Shown here piece by piece: positions 12,248 through 22,786 of a stretch of 42,194 nucleotides of DNA (positions are counted from its first letter, which is position 1; each line of letters opens with the position of its first letter). Below the pieces are notes generated by a model. The model saw only the letters and a program-made list of their open reading frames with translations. It made no database searches and was not told where the DNA came from. Source of the stretch: an uncultured delta proteobacterium (GTDB lineage Bacteria; Myxococcota_A; Polyangia; Polyangiales; Ga0077539); the NCBI GenBank assembly GCA_903845045.1, contig CAIMWA010000319.1, positions 1-42,194 on the forward strand, read 5' to 3'. The translations under genes were made by a program, and so were the position numbers.

Positions 12248-13207
12248 TCAAGGACGCGTCGCGCGGTTCGACGTGACCCACGTGAGCGCACGCCGCACCG
12301 TCGGCACGAAGTCCGGCGGAAGCTGGTGCCCGGCGCCCTCGAGGATCTGCATCTCGACGCGGCCGAGGTGCTCCCGGCGCATGAGCGTCGCCGCGCGCCG
12401 GGTGCGGTCCACGATGCCGTCGCCGACGCCGGTGATCAGGTACACGCGGCGAAGGGCCCGCCGGGCGGCCGGGTACAGCTCGGAGTTCATGCCGATGTAC
12501 CCGTCGTGGGCCGCGAAGATCACCCAGCGGGGAAACGTGACCGGCTCGGCGAGGCCGGTCTGCATCGCGACGAAGGCCCCCTCGCTGAAGCCCATGATGA
12601 CGTCGTCGTTGAGTCGCACCCGGCGCGCGAAGCGGCGGTTGAGGGCCCCGAGCGCCGCCATGGTGTAGCGCCGCGCCAGCTCGGCGTTGTTGTTCCAGAC
12701 GCGGCGGCCCTCGGCGCGGATGCCCGGCCCCTGGGGGCACACGAGCCACCCTCGGGGGGTCACCACCGGGGCGAAGCGCACGCAGTCGTCGTGGGGATCG
12801 GCACCGCGCGCGTGCAGGTACACGAAGACCCGCTGGCGTCCGCCGAGCCGCGGGCGGAAGAACCACGCGTCGGGGATGCCCGGAAGCTCCAGGATCTCAG
12901 GCTCCGCCGGGTCTCGACGGCGCCGCGTGCGGGCCGCTGCAAGAACGCGCTCGTGCTCGGCGCGGTCGTCGGCGCGGGAGAACATCCGGACGCGGACGGG
13001 GCGCGTGGTTCCCGGCGGGTTCGCGGGGCGCGGGGTGTCCGTCGTCGCTCCGGCGGCCGGACGGGGTGGATCTTCCGGGGTGTCGGTCGCTTCGAGGCCC
13101 GACAGGGGTTCCTCGGAGGCTCCGGCGTCGGGGGCCGGCTGCGCGCGCGCCACCCCGGTCAGGGCGACGAGGGCCAACGCCAGGGCGCAGCGGGCGGCAC
13201 CGATCAT
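12248..13207 (-). CDS. Secreted alpha/beta hydrolase (putative esterase)
   Basis: Signal peptide MIGAARCALALALVALTGVARAQ; nucleophile elbow GFSEGA; AGHQLPPD histidine region. Confidence 0.75.
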   Translation of the reverse strand: MIGAARCALALALVALTGVARAQPAPDAGASEEPLSGLEATDTPEDPPRPAAGATTDTPRPANPPGTTRPVRVRMFSRADDRAEHERVLAAARTRRRRDPAEPEILELPGIPDAWFFRPRLGGRQRVFVYLHARGADPHDDCVRFAPVVTPRGWLVCPQGPGIRAEGRRVWNNNAELARRYTMAALGALNRRFARRVRLNDDVIMGFSEGAFVAMQTGLAEPVTFPRWVIFAAHDGYIGMNSELYPAARRALRRVYLITGVGDGIVDRTRRAATLMRREHLGRVEMQILEGAGHQLPPDFVPTVRRALTWVTSNRATRP

Positions 13208-13246
13208 CGGCGCACCCGTTAGCGCCCAGGGCGGCGGAGGGTCAAG

Positions 13247-14983
13247 TCAGGGGTCGGCCGGTTCGTCGATGAACGGCGGCGCGGCGGTGCGGCGCAGCGA
13301 GCGCACGTAGTCGAGGATCATGTTCAGCTCGCGATCGGTCACGCGATCGCCGAAGCGGGGCATGTGGTTGCGCGCGCCGTAGTTCACGCCAGCGCCGGGG
13401 TTCAGCATCTGCGCACGGAGCCACTCGCGGGACGCCCAGACATCGAGGTCCGGCGCGTCGCGCTCGGTGGACTCGGTGCCCGAGGTGTCGCCCTGCCCCT
13501 GGTGGCAGGTCGTGCAGCGGCGCCGATAGATCGTCTCGCCCTGGGCGACGAGGGCCGCATCCGCCGGGGGGTCGCCCTCCTCCACACCGCGGGAGTAGAG
13601 CCACTCGGACACGGCGCGGAGGCCGTCGTCGTGCAGACGACGGTGCTGCGCGGGCATGTCGTGGATCTGCGTCGTGCCCATGAAGATGGGACGATCGGGC
13701 CACGCGACGAAGGCCGAGGCCCACTCGCGGGAGCCGAAGCCGTCGAGCGTCGGTCCCTTGCGCTGCTCGCTCGCGCCGCGGACGGCGTGGCACGAGCCGC
13801 AATACTGCACGAAGAGCTCCCGCGGACGCACCGCCGGGTCGTTGTGGAGCATCTCGAGCGGCCCTTCGGGGGGGATGCCCGCCCGCGCGAGGTTGCGCGC
13901 CCGCCGCGCCGTCGCCTCGGCCGCGTGCACCGAGCGCGCGAACGCCGGCTCGTGGGTGTGATGCGCCAGCTCCATGCCCAGCCCCACCGCGGCGAAGCCC
14001 GCGACGACGAGGGGCAGGAGCACCGGCAGGCGCCGGCTCAGCGTGGGTGCGCGATCGACCCACGGCAGCGCGGCGACGTACGCCGACAGCGCGCCGGGGA
14101 TCACCATGGTGCCGACGATCTGCCAGCGCCCCGAGAAGTGCTTGAGGAGCTGCGAGAGCGGCATGAAGAACCACTCGGGCACGGCAGGGTATTGGCTCGC
14201 GCCATCGGCCGGGGCGTCCAGGGGAGCTCCCCACTTGTGTGCGGCCCAGAGCACCGCCAGGAGCGTCACGAGCGCCGCGACGGCGTCGCGGGCGGCCTGC
14301 GAGGGCCACCAGCGCGCGTCGGGGTCTCCCTTGCTCGCGTCGCCGACGAGCCCGTGCGTGCGCACCATCGCGAGGTGCGCGAGGATCCCCATGGCCAGCG
14401 CGAGGGGCACCAGCGCGACGTGGAGCGTGTAGAAGCGGGTGATGGTGAGCTGCCCGTAGTGCAGGCCGCCCACGAGGAAGCGCTGGAGCATCGGTCCCAC
14501 GACGGGGGCGCTGCCGATGATGCCGGTCTCGATGCGGGAGACCCAGTAGCCACGCTGGTCCCACGCGAGCGGGAAGCCGGTCATCAGCTCGAACACCACG
14601 AGGCCGGCGATGCCGAGGCCCATGAGATGGTTGAGCTCCCGCGGGCGCGCGCCGGCGCGGTCGAACACCGTCTGCATCACGTGCAGCCCGAGCAGGACGA
14701 CGATGGCGTGCGCGCCGAAGTGGTGCGCGCCGCGCACGAGGTGCCCCAGCGGAAGCACGGTCTCGATGTACCAGGTGCTCGACCAGGCGTTCGTCGTCGA
14801 CGGCGTGTAGACCGTCATCATCGCGACGCCGGTGAGCACCTCGAGGGCGATGAGAATCAGCATCGAGTGGCCGAACACCCGGCGCCAACGCGCGCCTCCG
14901 GGCATTGCGACGTTCGCGAGGTGCGAGAGCTTGAGCGAGAGGCCGGTGCGCTCGTCGATCCAGGATTTCAGGTGTTCGAGCAC
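13247..14983 (-). CDS. Cytochrome b/b6 fused to a C-terminal di-heme cytochrome c region
   Basis: Haem-ligand His pairs (HHFGAHAIVVLLGLH; LHVALVPLALAMGILAH), PEWFFMPLSQLLKHF, then CGSCH and CTTCH c-type motifs. GTG start at 14983, next to the Rieske stop. Confidence 0.9.
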   Translation of the reverse strand: MLEHLKSWIDERTGLSLKLSHLANVAMPGGARWRRVFGHSMLILIALEVLTGVAMMTVYTPSTTNAWSSTWYIETVLPLGHLVRGAHHFGAHAIVVLLGLHVMQTVFDRAGARPRELNHLMGLGIAGLVVFELMTGFPLAWDQRGYWVSRIETGIIGSAPVVGPMLQRFLVGGLHYGQLTITRFYTLHVALVPLALAMGILAHLAMVRTHGLVGDASKGDPDARWWPSQAARDAVAALVTLLAVLWAAHKWGAPLDAPADGASQYPAVPEWFFMPLSQLLKHFSGRWQIVGTMVIPGALSAYVAALPWVDRAPTLSRRLPVLLPLVVAGFAAVGLGMELAHHTHEPAFARSVHAAEATARRARNLARAGIPPEGPLEMLHNDPAVRPRELFVQYCGSCHAVRGASEQRKGPTLDGFGSREWASAFVAWPDRPIFMGTTQIHDMPAQHRRLHDDGLRAVSEWLYSRGVEEGDPPADAALVAQGETIYRRRCTTCHQGQGDTSGTESTERDAPDLDVWASREWLRAQMLNPGAGVNYGARNHMPRFGDRVTDRELNMILDYVRSLRRTAAPPFIDEPADP

Positions 14984-14985
14984 GA

Positions 14986-15519
14986 TCAGCCCACCTCTTC
15001 GATGCGGGCGGCGGTGCCCATGCGGTAGCGCTTCCACCGAACCTCGACGGCGCCGTCGCGGACGCGCGCCTCGATGGGGTCGAGCCCCCGCGGCGACGGT
15101 CCCGTCAGCGCGCGGCCGCGGGCGTCGAAATCGCTGACGTGGCAGGGGCAGAAGAAGTGCCCCTCGCGCTGCTCCACGAAGCACCCGAGGTGCGGGCAGA
15201 TGGCCGACATGGCGCGCAGCGAGCTCTCGGCCTCGCCGTCGCGGACGAGCCACACCGTGCCGAGCCGGCGGTTCGGCGAGACGCTCCACGCGTCGATCTC
15301 GGCCCCAACCACGTGAGCCTGAACGGGCGTGCCGGCGACCAGGTCGTCCCAACGCGCGACGGCCCGCCAGTCACCGTCGCTCGCGCCCTGCCGACCCGGG
15401 AGGTCGGGAGCGTGCGCCGCCCCCACACCCAGCCCGATCGCCGGGGCGACCACTCCGCCCGCGGCCGCGGCAGTCGCCGCCCCCGCAAGCACCTTCAACG
15501 CTCGCCTCCGCTCCACCAT
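14986..15519 (-). CDS. Rieske iron-sulfur protein
   Basis: CPHLGCFVEQREGHFFCPCHVSDFD cluster motifs; Tat/TM-like N-terminus MVERRRALKVLAGAATAAAAGGVVAPAIG. Confidence 0.93.
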   Translation of the reverse strand: MVERRRALKVLAGAATAAAAGGVVAPAIGLGVGAAHAPDLPGRQGASDGDWRAVARWDDLVAGTPVQAHVVGAEIDAWSVSPNRRLGTVWLVRDGEAESSLRAMSAICPHLGCFVEQREGHFFCPCHVSDFDARGRALTGPSPRGLDPIEARVRDGAVEVRWKRYRMGTAARIEEVG

Positions 15520-15594
15520 GTGTCTCCTTGGGTTGTCACCCTGCATGGCCGGGCGACTGCCGCGCCATCGAAGACTGCATTATGGTCCGGCGCA

Positions 15595-17928
15595 ATGAGG
15601 ATTCCGCACCGCGCCGGAGCCGCGATCGTGGCGGCCGCGTCGTTGCTCACCGTCGGTTGCCCCGCGCGCATCCAGCGGGAGCGGTCGATCGTGTGGGACC
15701 TCACGCTCCGCGGCGTCCGTCAGGTCGACGAGGGCGCGCTGCGGACGCGCCTCGTGACGCGCGAGACGCCGCGCTGGCCGCTGCAGCGCCCGACGTGGAT
15801 GCGCTGGTGGCGGTGGTGGTGGGTCGAGCCCGACTACCTCGACGCCGCGGCGCTCACCCGCGATCAGGCGCGAATCCAGCGCTTCTACGCGTCGCGCGGC
15901 TTCTTCGACGCGCACGCCTCGCTGCCGCGGGTCGCCCCGGAGCGCAACGGCGTGCGCATCGACATCGACGTCGACGAGGGCGCGCCGACGCGGGTGACGG
16001 ACCTGCGCCTTCGGGGCTGCGAGGGTGGCGACGCCGCGCCGCTCCCGGAGGCGGTATGCGCGGCGGTGCGCCCGGCGCTGACGACGTTGCCCGGCACGGT
16101 GTTCGACGAGGACCATCTTCGCTTCGACCGCTCGCTGGTGTTCGACGCGCTCCGGGAGGCGGGCTTCGCTTCGCCAACGGTGATTCCGCACGCGGCGGTG
16201 GACCCGGAGCTGCACCAGGCGTGGGTCGAATTCTCGGCGGTGCCGGGACCCGCGAGCCGCTTCGGCGACATCCGCATCCTCTTGTCGCCGGACCGCACGC
16301 CGTTCACCGGCGACCGCCTGCCGAACGGGCTGCCGGTGTCGGTGATCCGCTCGGCGCTCGGCGTTCGAACGGGTCAGCGCTACTCGCGGAGCGCCCTCGC
16401 CCTGGCGCAGCAGGCGCTCTTCGACCTCGGCGTCTTCGGCATCGCACGCATCGAAGAGTCGCCGCGCCCCGGCGGCATCGTCGATCTCGACATCACGCTG
16501 TCGACGGCACGCCTCTGGCGGCTGCGCCTCGGCGGCGGCCTCGAGTACGACCCCGTGCGGGCGAACGCGCACCTCTCGGCGTCCTTCGAGCACCGCAACG
16601 CCTTCCGGAATTTCACGCGGTTCCGCATCGAGGGACAGCTGCCGTTCTACTTCGTGAACCTCGGCAGCCTCTTCGACGGCAACAACGCCGACGCGTCGAA
16701 CTTCCACGTCGTCTACGGCGGTTCCGCGACGGTGTCGCTGGCGCGCCCGGAACTCTTCACGCACACCGAGGGGCGTGTGTCGCTGCAGGTCGAGAGGGTC
16801 CCGGATCCGCTGATCCCGACCATCGCGTCGCGCCAGGCCGCGCGCGTCTCCTTCGGCGTGAACCGCACCTTCGCGCGTCGCTGGCACCTCGACCTGCGCG
16901 CGCGCTTCACGGACCTGCAGTACTCGCCCTCGACCGTCGGCGAAGCCTCGGCGGTGCTGACGAACACGCAGATCCTGCAGGGTGATCCGATCTACCGCGA
17001 CCTCTTCTACGACCAGCGGTACGCGCACCTCGAGCAGTCGATCTCGTACGACTCGCGCGACGACCGGGTGCGGCCCACGCGAGGCATGTACTTCTCGGCG
17101 ACGTTCATGGAGGGCCTTCGGATCCCTTACGTGTCGGACTACTCGTTCCTCCGCGGCTCCGTCGAGGTGCGCGGGTACGCTTCGCCGACGAGGCGCATCG
17201 TCCTCGCGGGGCGCGCCATGGTCGGCACCACCATCGGCGAGCCCACGCGGACCGCCGACCACGCGTACTGGGCGGTCCCGTCGGACCTCCGCTTCGTGTC
17301 CGGCGGGGCGCAGTCGAACCGCGGGTATCCGTACGGCCAGGTGGGCCTCCTCGGCTCCGTTCCGTTGAGCGCCACGTCGGGTACCGTCGCCGCGGCGGAC
17401 CGCGTCACGGCGTTGGGCGGGACCAGCATCTTCGAGGCCTCCATCGAGGCGCGCTGGCAGCCCGGGGCCATGGGCTTCGTGGCGTTCCTCGATCTCTCGA
17501 ACGTCGTGGGCATCGACGCGACGCCCTACGTCGCTCCGCGTGGCGCTCCAGGCGCCGGTTGCAACCCGACGGACACGAACGCCGTCCCCGACGGCATGGC
17601 CTGCGCGATGAACGCCACGCCGCACCCGCTCCCGGTGCCATCGCAGCTCAGCGTCGACACGTTCACGGCGCTCTTCGACCCGCGTCAGTGGCACCCGTCC
17701 GTCGGCCTCGGGTTCCGGTACCTCACGCCGGTGGGGCCGGTGCGCATCGACGTCGCCGTGCGGCTCAACGACCTGGACTGCACCCGCTTCACGAACGACG
17801 TCACGACGCAGAACCACGCGACGAGCAGCGGATGGGCCAGCTACTACCTCGTGACGGCTCCGCGCTGCGATTTCCTCGGCGCCAACTTCCCGATGGCGCT
17901 GCACTTCTCGCTGGGCGAGGCCTACTGA
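15595..17928 (+). CDS. BamA/TamA family outer membrane protein (POTRA + Omp85 barrel)
   Basis: Lipoprotein-like N-terminus (LLTVGC); POTRA-like repeats; SISYDSRDDRVRPTRGMYFSATF; barrel end VGLGFRYLTPVGPVRIDVAVRLN. Start ATG 15595. Confidence 0.85.
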   Translation: MRIPHRAGAAIVAAASLLTVGCPARIQRERSIVWDLTLRGVRQVDEGALRTRLVTRETPRWPLQRPTWMRWWRWWWVEPDYLDAAALTRDQARIQRFYASRGFFDAHASLPRVAPERNGVRIDIDVDEGAPTRVTDLRLRGCEGGDAAPLPEAVCAAVRPALTTLPGTVFDEDHLRFDRSLVFDALREAGFASPTVIPHAAVDPELHQAWVEFSAVPGPASRFGDIRILLSPDRTPFTGDRLPNGLPVSVIRSALGVRTGQRYSRSALALAQQALFDLGVFGIARIEESPRPGGIVDLDITLSTARLWRLRLGGGLEYDPVRANAHLSASFEHRNAFRNFTRFRIEGQLPFYFVNLGSLFDGNNADASNFHVVYGGSATVSLARPELFTHTEGRVSLQVERVPDPLIPTIASRQAARVSFGVNRTFARRWHLDLRARFTDLQYSPSTVGEASAVLTNTQILQGDPIYRDLFYDQRYAHLEQSISYDSRDDRVRPTRGMYFSATFMEGLRIPYVSDYSFLRGSVEVRGYASPTRRIVLAGRAMVGTTIGEPTRTADHAYWAVPSDLRFVSGGAQSNRGYPYGQVGLLGSVPLSATSGTVAAADRVTALGGTSIFEASIEARWQPGAMGFVAFLDLSNVVGIDATPYVAPRGAPGAGCNPTDTNAVPDGMACAMNATPHPLPVPSQLSVDTFTALFDPRQWHPSVGLGFRYLTPVGPVRIDVAVRLNDLDCTRFTNDVTTQNHATSSGWASYYLVTAPRCDFLGANFPMALHFSLGEAY

Positions 17929-17929
17929 G

Positions 17930-20900
17930 ATGGAGCGGGTCGCGCGCATCGCCGGGGCGCAGCTCCTGCGGCTCGTGTCGTTCGTGCTGCTGTTTGCGAC
18001 CGCGTTGGTGCTGCACCTCCCCACGCGCCTCGGGCGCAGCGCTGCGGCGGACATCGCGCGAACGCTCGTCGCGCAGCTCGTCCCGGGGCACCTGACGCTC
18101 GGCGCCGTCACGCGCCTCGACCTGTCGGGCGTGACGGTGCGCGGCGTCGGGTGGTCGGACCTCGACGGACGTCCGGTGGTTCGCGGGGCCACGGTGGCCG
18201 TGAACGATCTGGTCTCGGTGCTCGGCGCAGCGATCGCGGGCACGCCGTGGCCGCGCATCGACGTCGATGCGCCGGACGTCGTCGTCTTCACGCCGCGCCT
18301 GCCGCCGCCGGACCCGCGCGCCGCGGCGTCGAGCGCGTCGGCCGCACCGTGGACCCTCCGCCTCGACGACGTCCGGGTCCGCGTCGGCACGGTGCGAAAC
18401 ACCCTCGGGTTTCCCGTCGATCTCGGCGGCGTGGTGCTGCGCGGGGCCGTGACGGCGGGCTCCGGCGGCGTGGACGTCGACGTCCGCGAGCTGCTCCTTC
18501 AGGCGACGTCGACGGTGCTCCGAGGCACCTCGCTGGCGGCCACGGCGCACGTCGCGACGACTCGGTTCCTCGACGTGGAGGGCGACCTCGCGCTGCGCGG
18601 CGCGCCGGTGCGCTGTCACGCCGTGGCGGGACCGCGCGCGCACCGCACCGTGGGGCTGACGCTCTCGGACTGCTTCGTCCCGGGATCGACGATCGCGCAG
18701 CTCGCGGGCGTGGCGCCGGGCACCTTCGTACCCGACGTGGCCGTACCGCACCTCTCGGCCGTGGGAAGCCTCGAGGGGCCTTGGAGCTTCGATGGCGCGC
18801 TGCGCGTTGGCGGGGCAGCGTTGACCTTCGACGCCGCGCTCGGGGCCCGGGAGCGAACCGTGCGCCTTCGCTTCGAAGACACCTCGCTGCGCGACGCGAT
18901 GCCGTCGCTCCCGGACGCTCGGCTCGACGGGGTGATCTCGCTGCGCGACGAGGTGCTGGCCGACGGAGACCGCTTCACCGTCGATGCCCAGGAGTTCCGA
19001 GGCACCCCGCACGGCGCGCGCCTTCCCGCGATCCTGCGGCACCGGGAGATTCCGTCGTTCACCGCGTCGGTGCGCGTGCCGACGCGCGGCGCGGTGGAGC
19101 TCGAGCACTTCGACGTGCCCGCGCTGCGGCTTCATGCGACCGGCGAGATCGGCCGCGATGCGCCGCACCACCTCCATGCCCGCGCGACCTTCGACCCTCC
19201 GCCCTTGGAGGAGCTCCCGTGGACCGCGGGAGGCGGCACGGGACGGGTTCGCGGCCACGTCGAGGCCCACGGCGACCTCGGGCACCTCGCGCTGTCGGCG
19301 GAGGTCGCGGCGACGTCCGTCACGTGGCACGGCGTGCGCGTCGCGCAGGCCACCGTCCGCGCTTCGGCCCGCGTCGAGGGCGGTGTGCGCGATGTCCATG
19401 CGACGGCGTCGATCCGCGGGGCCGGCGTGGGATCGACGGTGCGAGCGTCCGATGCCGACGTCGAGGTCCATGGCGATCCGACGCGGGGCTTCGACGTGCG
19501 CGGGGCGGTGCGTGGCGGCGGGCTCCTCGCGTCCCTCGGCGCGGCGCCCGCGGGCTCCGTGGACCGCGCCGGCGTCACCCTCGCCGCCCACCTCGGCGTG
19601 CGCGAGGACGGGCACGTGGCGACGCGCGTCGACACCCTCGACCTCGATCTGCGGGGCGCTCGCGCGCACATCCGCGGAAGCATCGCGCTGCATCCCGACC
19701 GGCCGATCGCGTCGCTCCGTGGCGACGTGCACATCGACGCCGGCTCCTCGGGGACGCTGGAGGTGCGCATGGACGACGGCCGTCTCGCGGTGCGGGCAGC
19801 GCATTTCGACCTGGGCTGGGCGGCGCCGCTCGTTCGGACGCCGGTTCCGCTCTCGGGACGCATCGACGGCGACCTCGCGCTCGACGTCGCCCATCCGGGC
19901 GCGAGCAGCGGTCACCTCACCGTCGCGGGTCTGGCGCTCGACGCGCTCGGCACGGTCACCGGCGTCGTCAACGTCCGGGATCGGGCCGGCGAGATGAATG
20001 CCGAGATCGCCGGCACCCTCGCCCCGCGCGGTGGCGGCGAGCCCGCGACGCTCCACGCCTCACTCTCGACGCCGCGGCTTCGGCGCCTCGACGACGCCGA
20101 CGAGTGGATCGACGTCGTGCGGCACGCCGAGCTCCGCGTCGAGGTGCCTGAGCTCGAGACCTTCGGCCCGCTGCGCGCCAGCGTTCCGCGGCCCTTTGGT
20201 GCGCGCGGGCGCGTGGTGCTCCTCGCCGGCGCGCATCGCACCCGGGAGGGCGAGCCCCTCGAGGTCTTCGCCGCCGTCGAGGGTCGCTCGGTGGTCGCGG
20301 GCGTCGAGACTCCGAGGCTTCTCGGGAGGCCGCCGGGACTCCTGCCTGCGGTGCAGCCCATGTGGGTTCGCGCGGTAGCGTGTGCCGGCCTTCGATCGTC
20401 GGATCCCGACGAGATCGTGCCGAGGGTGCGCTTCGCGGTGATGCGTGATTTCGGCGAGGTCTCGTCGGGGCCACCGGAGCGCTGCGACGATCAGCCCTTG
20501 ATGGCGCGGAGCTGGGTCGCGGGCGACGTCGCGGTGCGCGGTCCGTGGGCCACGGCGGCCGGGATGGTGGCCGACGAGCTGGCGGACCTCGCGACGGTGC
20601 AGCTCGACGCCGAGAACCTCGCGGCCTTCGAGGGCACGCACGTGGACGGCACGGTGACCCTCGGCCCGATGCTCCGGAGCGAGTGGCCGCTGCGCACCAT
20701 CGCCCTGCCCCGCGCCGGCGGCGCGCCGCGCTTCATCCGCCCGCCGGACGTTCCGCTGGGAACGATGGTCAGCGCCGAGGTGCGCGCGCATGGGACGGTC
20801 CTTCACCCGCGGCTCGAGGTGGAGGCCACCGGCATCGCGCCGTCGCTGCCGGCCGTGGGCGTGAACGAGGTGTTCCAGGTCGACCTCGCGGGAAGCATCG

Positions 20901-22786
20901 GACCGCGCGCTGGAGGCACCGTGGTCGACCCGTGGGTGCTCAGCATCGGCGGCCGCGCCATCACGTCGCCCAACGCCCCGCGCGACCAGCAGGCCCGCGT
21001 CGAGACGGACCTCCGGCTGTCCGCGCGGCCCCAGGACGTCGCTGCCCGCGGCGCCGACGCCCTCTCCTGGGATCGCTTCGACATCGACTCCGAGAACCTC
21101 CGGCTCGAGCGCGTTCAGGCCCTTCGCGAGCGCGGGCTCGCTGGCCTGCTGGCGATGCATTTCCAGGCCACGCAGGACCCGACGCACCCGGTGACCGCGG
21201 AGCTCACGCTGGAAGATTTTCGTGCAGAGCTCCCGCAGGGACTTCGGGGCGTCGTCGCGGCGCCGACGGCGCGTGCGCGGGCCCGCGCCGCCATCGTGCA
21301 CGCAGGCTCGTCGTTTCGTCTCCGCACGTGCGCGGTGGCCACGACGGCGAGCGCCATCCCCGACTGCGCCGCCGACGAGGACTCCATCGTCGCTCCGCCG
21401 CAGACCTTCCTCTTGCGCGCTTCGGCGCCGATCACCGGGACGTTCCCGCGGTTCCAGTTCGATCCGGCGGGTGCCAGCGTCGACCTCGCGGCCTCGGCGT
21501 ACGCGCTGGACACCCTCTCGGAGCTCGTGCCCGAAGACGTCGCGTCGGACCTCGGCGGAACCCTCGACGCCGAGGTTCATTGGGAGGGCGCGCATCCGAC
21601 GACGCCGCGGGGCCACGTCGCGCTTCATGGCGGCCGCGCGACGGTGACGGCGCTGGGCGAGCCGATGCACGGCCTGGAGCTGGACCTCACGGCCGACGGC
21701 GGCTCGATGCAGCTTCGCCGGTTCGACTTCGACCTCGGACGCGGATCGTTGCGCGCTGCCGGCGAGGTCGACCTCGGCGCCGAAGCCACCGAGATGACGC
21801 TGCGGGGCACTACGCGCGCACTTCCCGCCGTGGTGTCCGGCTACACGTGGGCCTGGCTCGACGGCTCCATCGGCGTGACCGCGACGCTGACCGGCGACGG
21901 CCTTCGCGGCGCCGTCACCGTCGATCAGCTCGCCGCGTACGTGCAGGACCAGCCGCCCAACGACGTGCAGTCCCTCGATGCCGAGCCCGCGGTCTTCGTC
22001 GTCGGCCGCACGCGCCTCGCCCAGCCCGGCGCGGCGTCGCACTTCGCCGTCGACCTCACGTTTCGCTCGCAGGCCCCGGTGTGGGCGCGGCGTTCGGACT
22101 TCGCCGTCGCGCTCCGCACGGACCTGCGCATCCATCGCGATCGAAGCGGAACGGCGATCACCGGCGTCATCGCGCAAGCGAGCACGCAGTGCTGGTACTC
22201 GCTCTTCGGCAAGCAATTCGACCTCGACCGCATCGAGATCACCTTCGACGGCAACGTCGACGTGAACCCCGTGCTCGACATCGTCGCGCACCACGACTCG
22301 CCGTCGGGGCGCATCACCATCACCGTCGGCGGGCGCCTCGACCACCCGTCCATCATCTTCGCGTCGGAGAACTTTCCGACGGCGACGCAGTCCGAGGTGC
22401 TCGCGATGATCGCGCTCGGGCGCCGTTCGCCGGCCGCGACGTCGTCGGCGACGGACTTCGCCGAGCAGTTCGCGCAGGCCGTGGTGTCGCTCGTGTCCGG
22501 CATGGTCGCGAGCGGACTCTCGCGGCAGTTCGCCTTCCTCCCGACGATCATCGCCGAGCCCACGCTCACCGGCACCGGCGGACGCTACGGCGCCGGCGTC
22601 AACCTCTCGCCGAGGCTGTATCTGCAGGCCACGTACGCCCTCGGCGACTCCGGGGCCGACAGCGCGAGCGGGCTCGGTCCCGAGTTCCGCATGATGCTCG
22701 AGTACGTGGTGACGTCGGCGGTCACCATGGCCGTCAGCGGCAGCAGCCGCGGCGAGGCGGCCGCCGACGTGTTCTGGTCACCGTGA
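17930..22786 (+). CDS. TamB-like (DUF490) translocation/assembly module protein
   Basis: 1618-aa protein directly after the TamA-like gene. C-terminus (ITITVGGRLDHPSIIFASENFPTATQSEVLAMIALGRR...GGRYGAGVNLSPRLYLQATYAL) is typical of TamB. Confidence 0.88.
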   Translation: MERVARIAGAQLLRLVSFVLLFATALVLHLPTRLGRSAAADIARTLVAQLVPGHLTLGAVTRLDLSGVTVRGVGWSDLDGRPVVRGATVAVNDLVSVLGAAIAGTPWPRIDVDAPDVVVFTPRLPPPDPRAAASSASAAPWTLRLDDVRVRVGTVRNTLGFPVDLGGVVLRGAVTAGSGGVDVDVRELLLQATSTVLRGTSLAATAHVATTRFLDVEGDLALRGAPVRCHAVAGPRAHRTVGLTLSDCFVPGSTIAQLAGVAPGTFVPDVAVPHLSAVGSLEGPWSFDGALRVGGAALTFDAALGARERTVRLRFEDTSLRDAMPSLPDARLDGVISLRDEVLADGDRFTVDAQEFRGTPHGARLPAILRHREIPSFTASVRVPTRGAVELEHFDVPALRLHATGEIGRDAPHHLHARATFDPPPLEELPWTAGGGTGRVRGHVEAHGDLGHLALSAEVAATSVTWHGVRVAQATVRASARVEGGVRDVHATASIRGAGVGSTVRASDADVEVHGDPTRGFDVRGAVRGGGLLASLGAAPAGSVDRAGVTLAAHLGVREDGHVATRVDTLDLDLRGARAHIRGSIALHPDRPIASLRGDVHIDAGSSGTLEVRMDDGRLAVRAAHFDLGWAAPLVRTPVPLSGRIDGDLALDVAHPGASSGHLTVAGLALDALGTVTGVVNVRDRAGEMNAEIAGTLAPRGGGEPATLHASLSTPRLRRLDDADEWIDVVRHAELRVEVPELETFGPLRASVPRPFGARGRVVLLAGAHRTREGEPLEVFAAVEGRSVVAGVETPRLLGRPPGLLPAVQPMWVRAVACAGLRSSDPDEIVPRVRFAVMRDFGEVSSGPPERCDDQPLMARSWVAGDVAVRGPWATAAGMVADELADLATVQLDAENLAAFEGTHVDGTVTLGPMLRSEWPLRTIALPRAGGAPRFIRPPDVPLGTMVSAEVRAHGTVLHPRLEVEATGIAPSLPAVGVNEVFQVDLAGSIGPRAGGTVVDPWVLSIGGRAITSPNAPRDQQARVETDLRLSARPQDVAARGADALSWDRFDIDSENLRLERVQALRERGLAGLLAMHFQATQDPTHPVTAELTLEDFRAELPQGLRGVVAAPTARARARAAIVHAGSSFRLRTCAVATTASAIPDCAADEDSIVAPPQTFLLRASAPITGTFPRFQFDPAGASVDLAASAYALDTLSELVPEDVASDLGGTLDAEVHWEGAHPTTPRGHVALHGGRATVTALGEPMHGLELDLTADGGSMQLRRFDFDLGRGSLRAAGEVDLGAEATEMTLRGTTRALPAVVSGYTWAWLDGSIGVTATLTGDGLRGAVTVDQLAAYVQDQPPNDVQSLDAEPAVFVVGRTRLAQPGAASHFAVDLTFRSQAPVWARRSDFAVALRTDLRIHRDRSGTAITGVIAQASTQCWYSLFGKQFDLDRIEITFDGNVDVNPVLDIVAHHDSPSGRITITVGGRLDHPSIIFASENFPTATQSEVLAMIALGRRSPAATSSATDFAEQFAQAVVSLVSGMVASGLSRQFAFLPTIIAEPTLTGTGGRYGAGVNLSPRLYLQATYALGDSGADSASGLGPEFRMMLEYVVTSAVTMAVSGSSRGEAAADVFWSP

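Noticed and set aside
15580-18402. 940-aa minus-strand ORF opposite the TamA-like gene
   Set aside because: Antisense GC artefact with Arg/Ala/His-rich product and no recognisable motif.
20060-22345. 761-aa minus-strand ORF (and 17801-20056) opposite tamB-like
   Set aside because: Same GC-driven antisense pattern; the coding evidence favours the plus strand.
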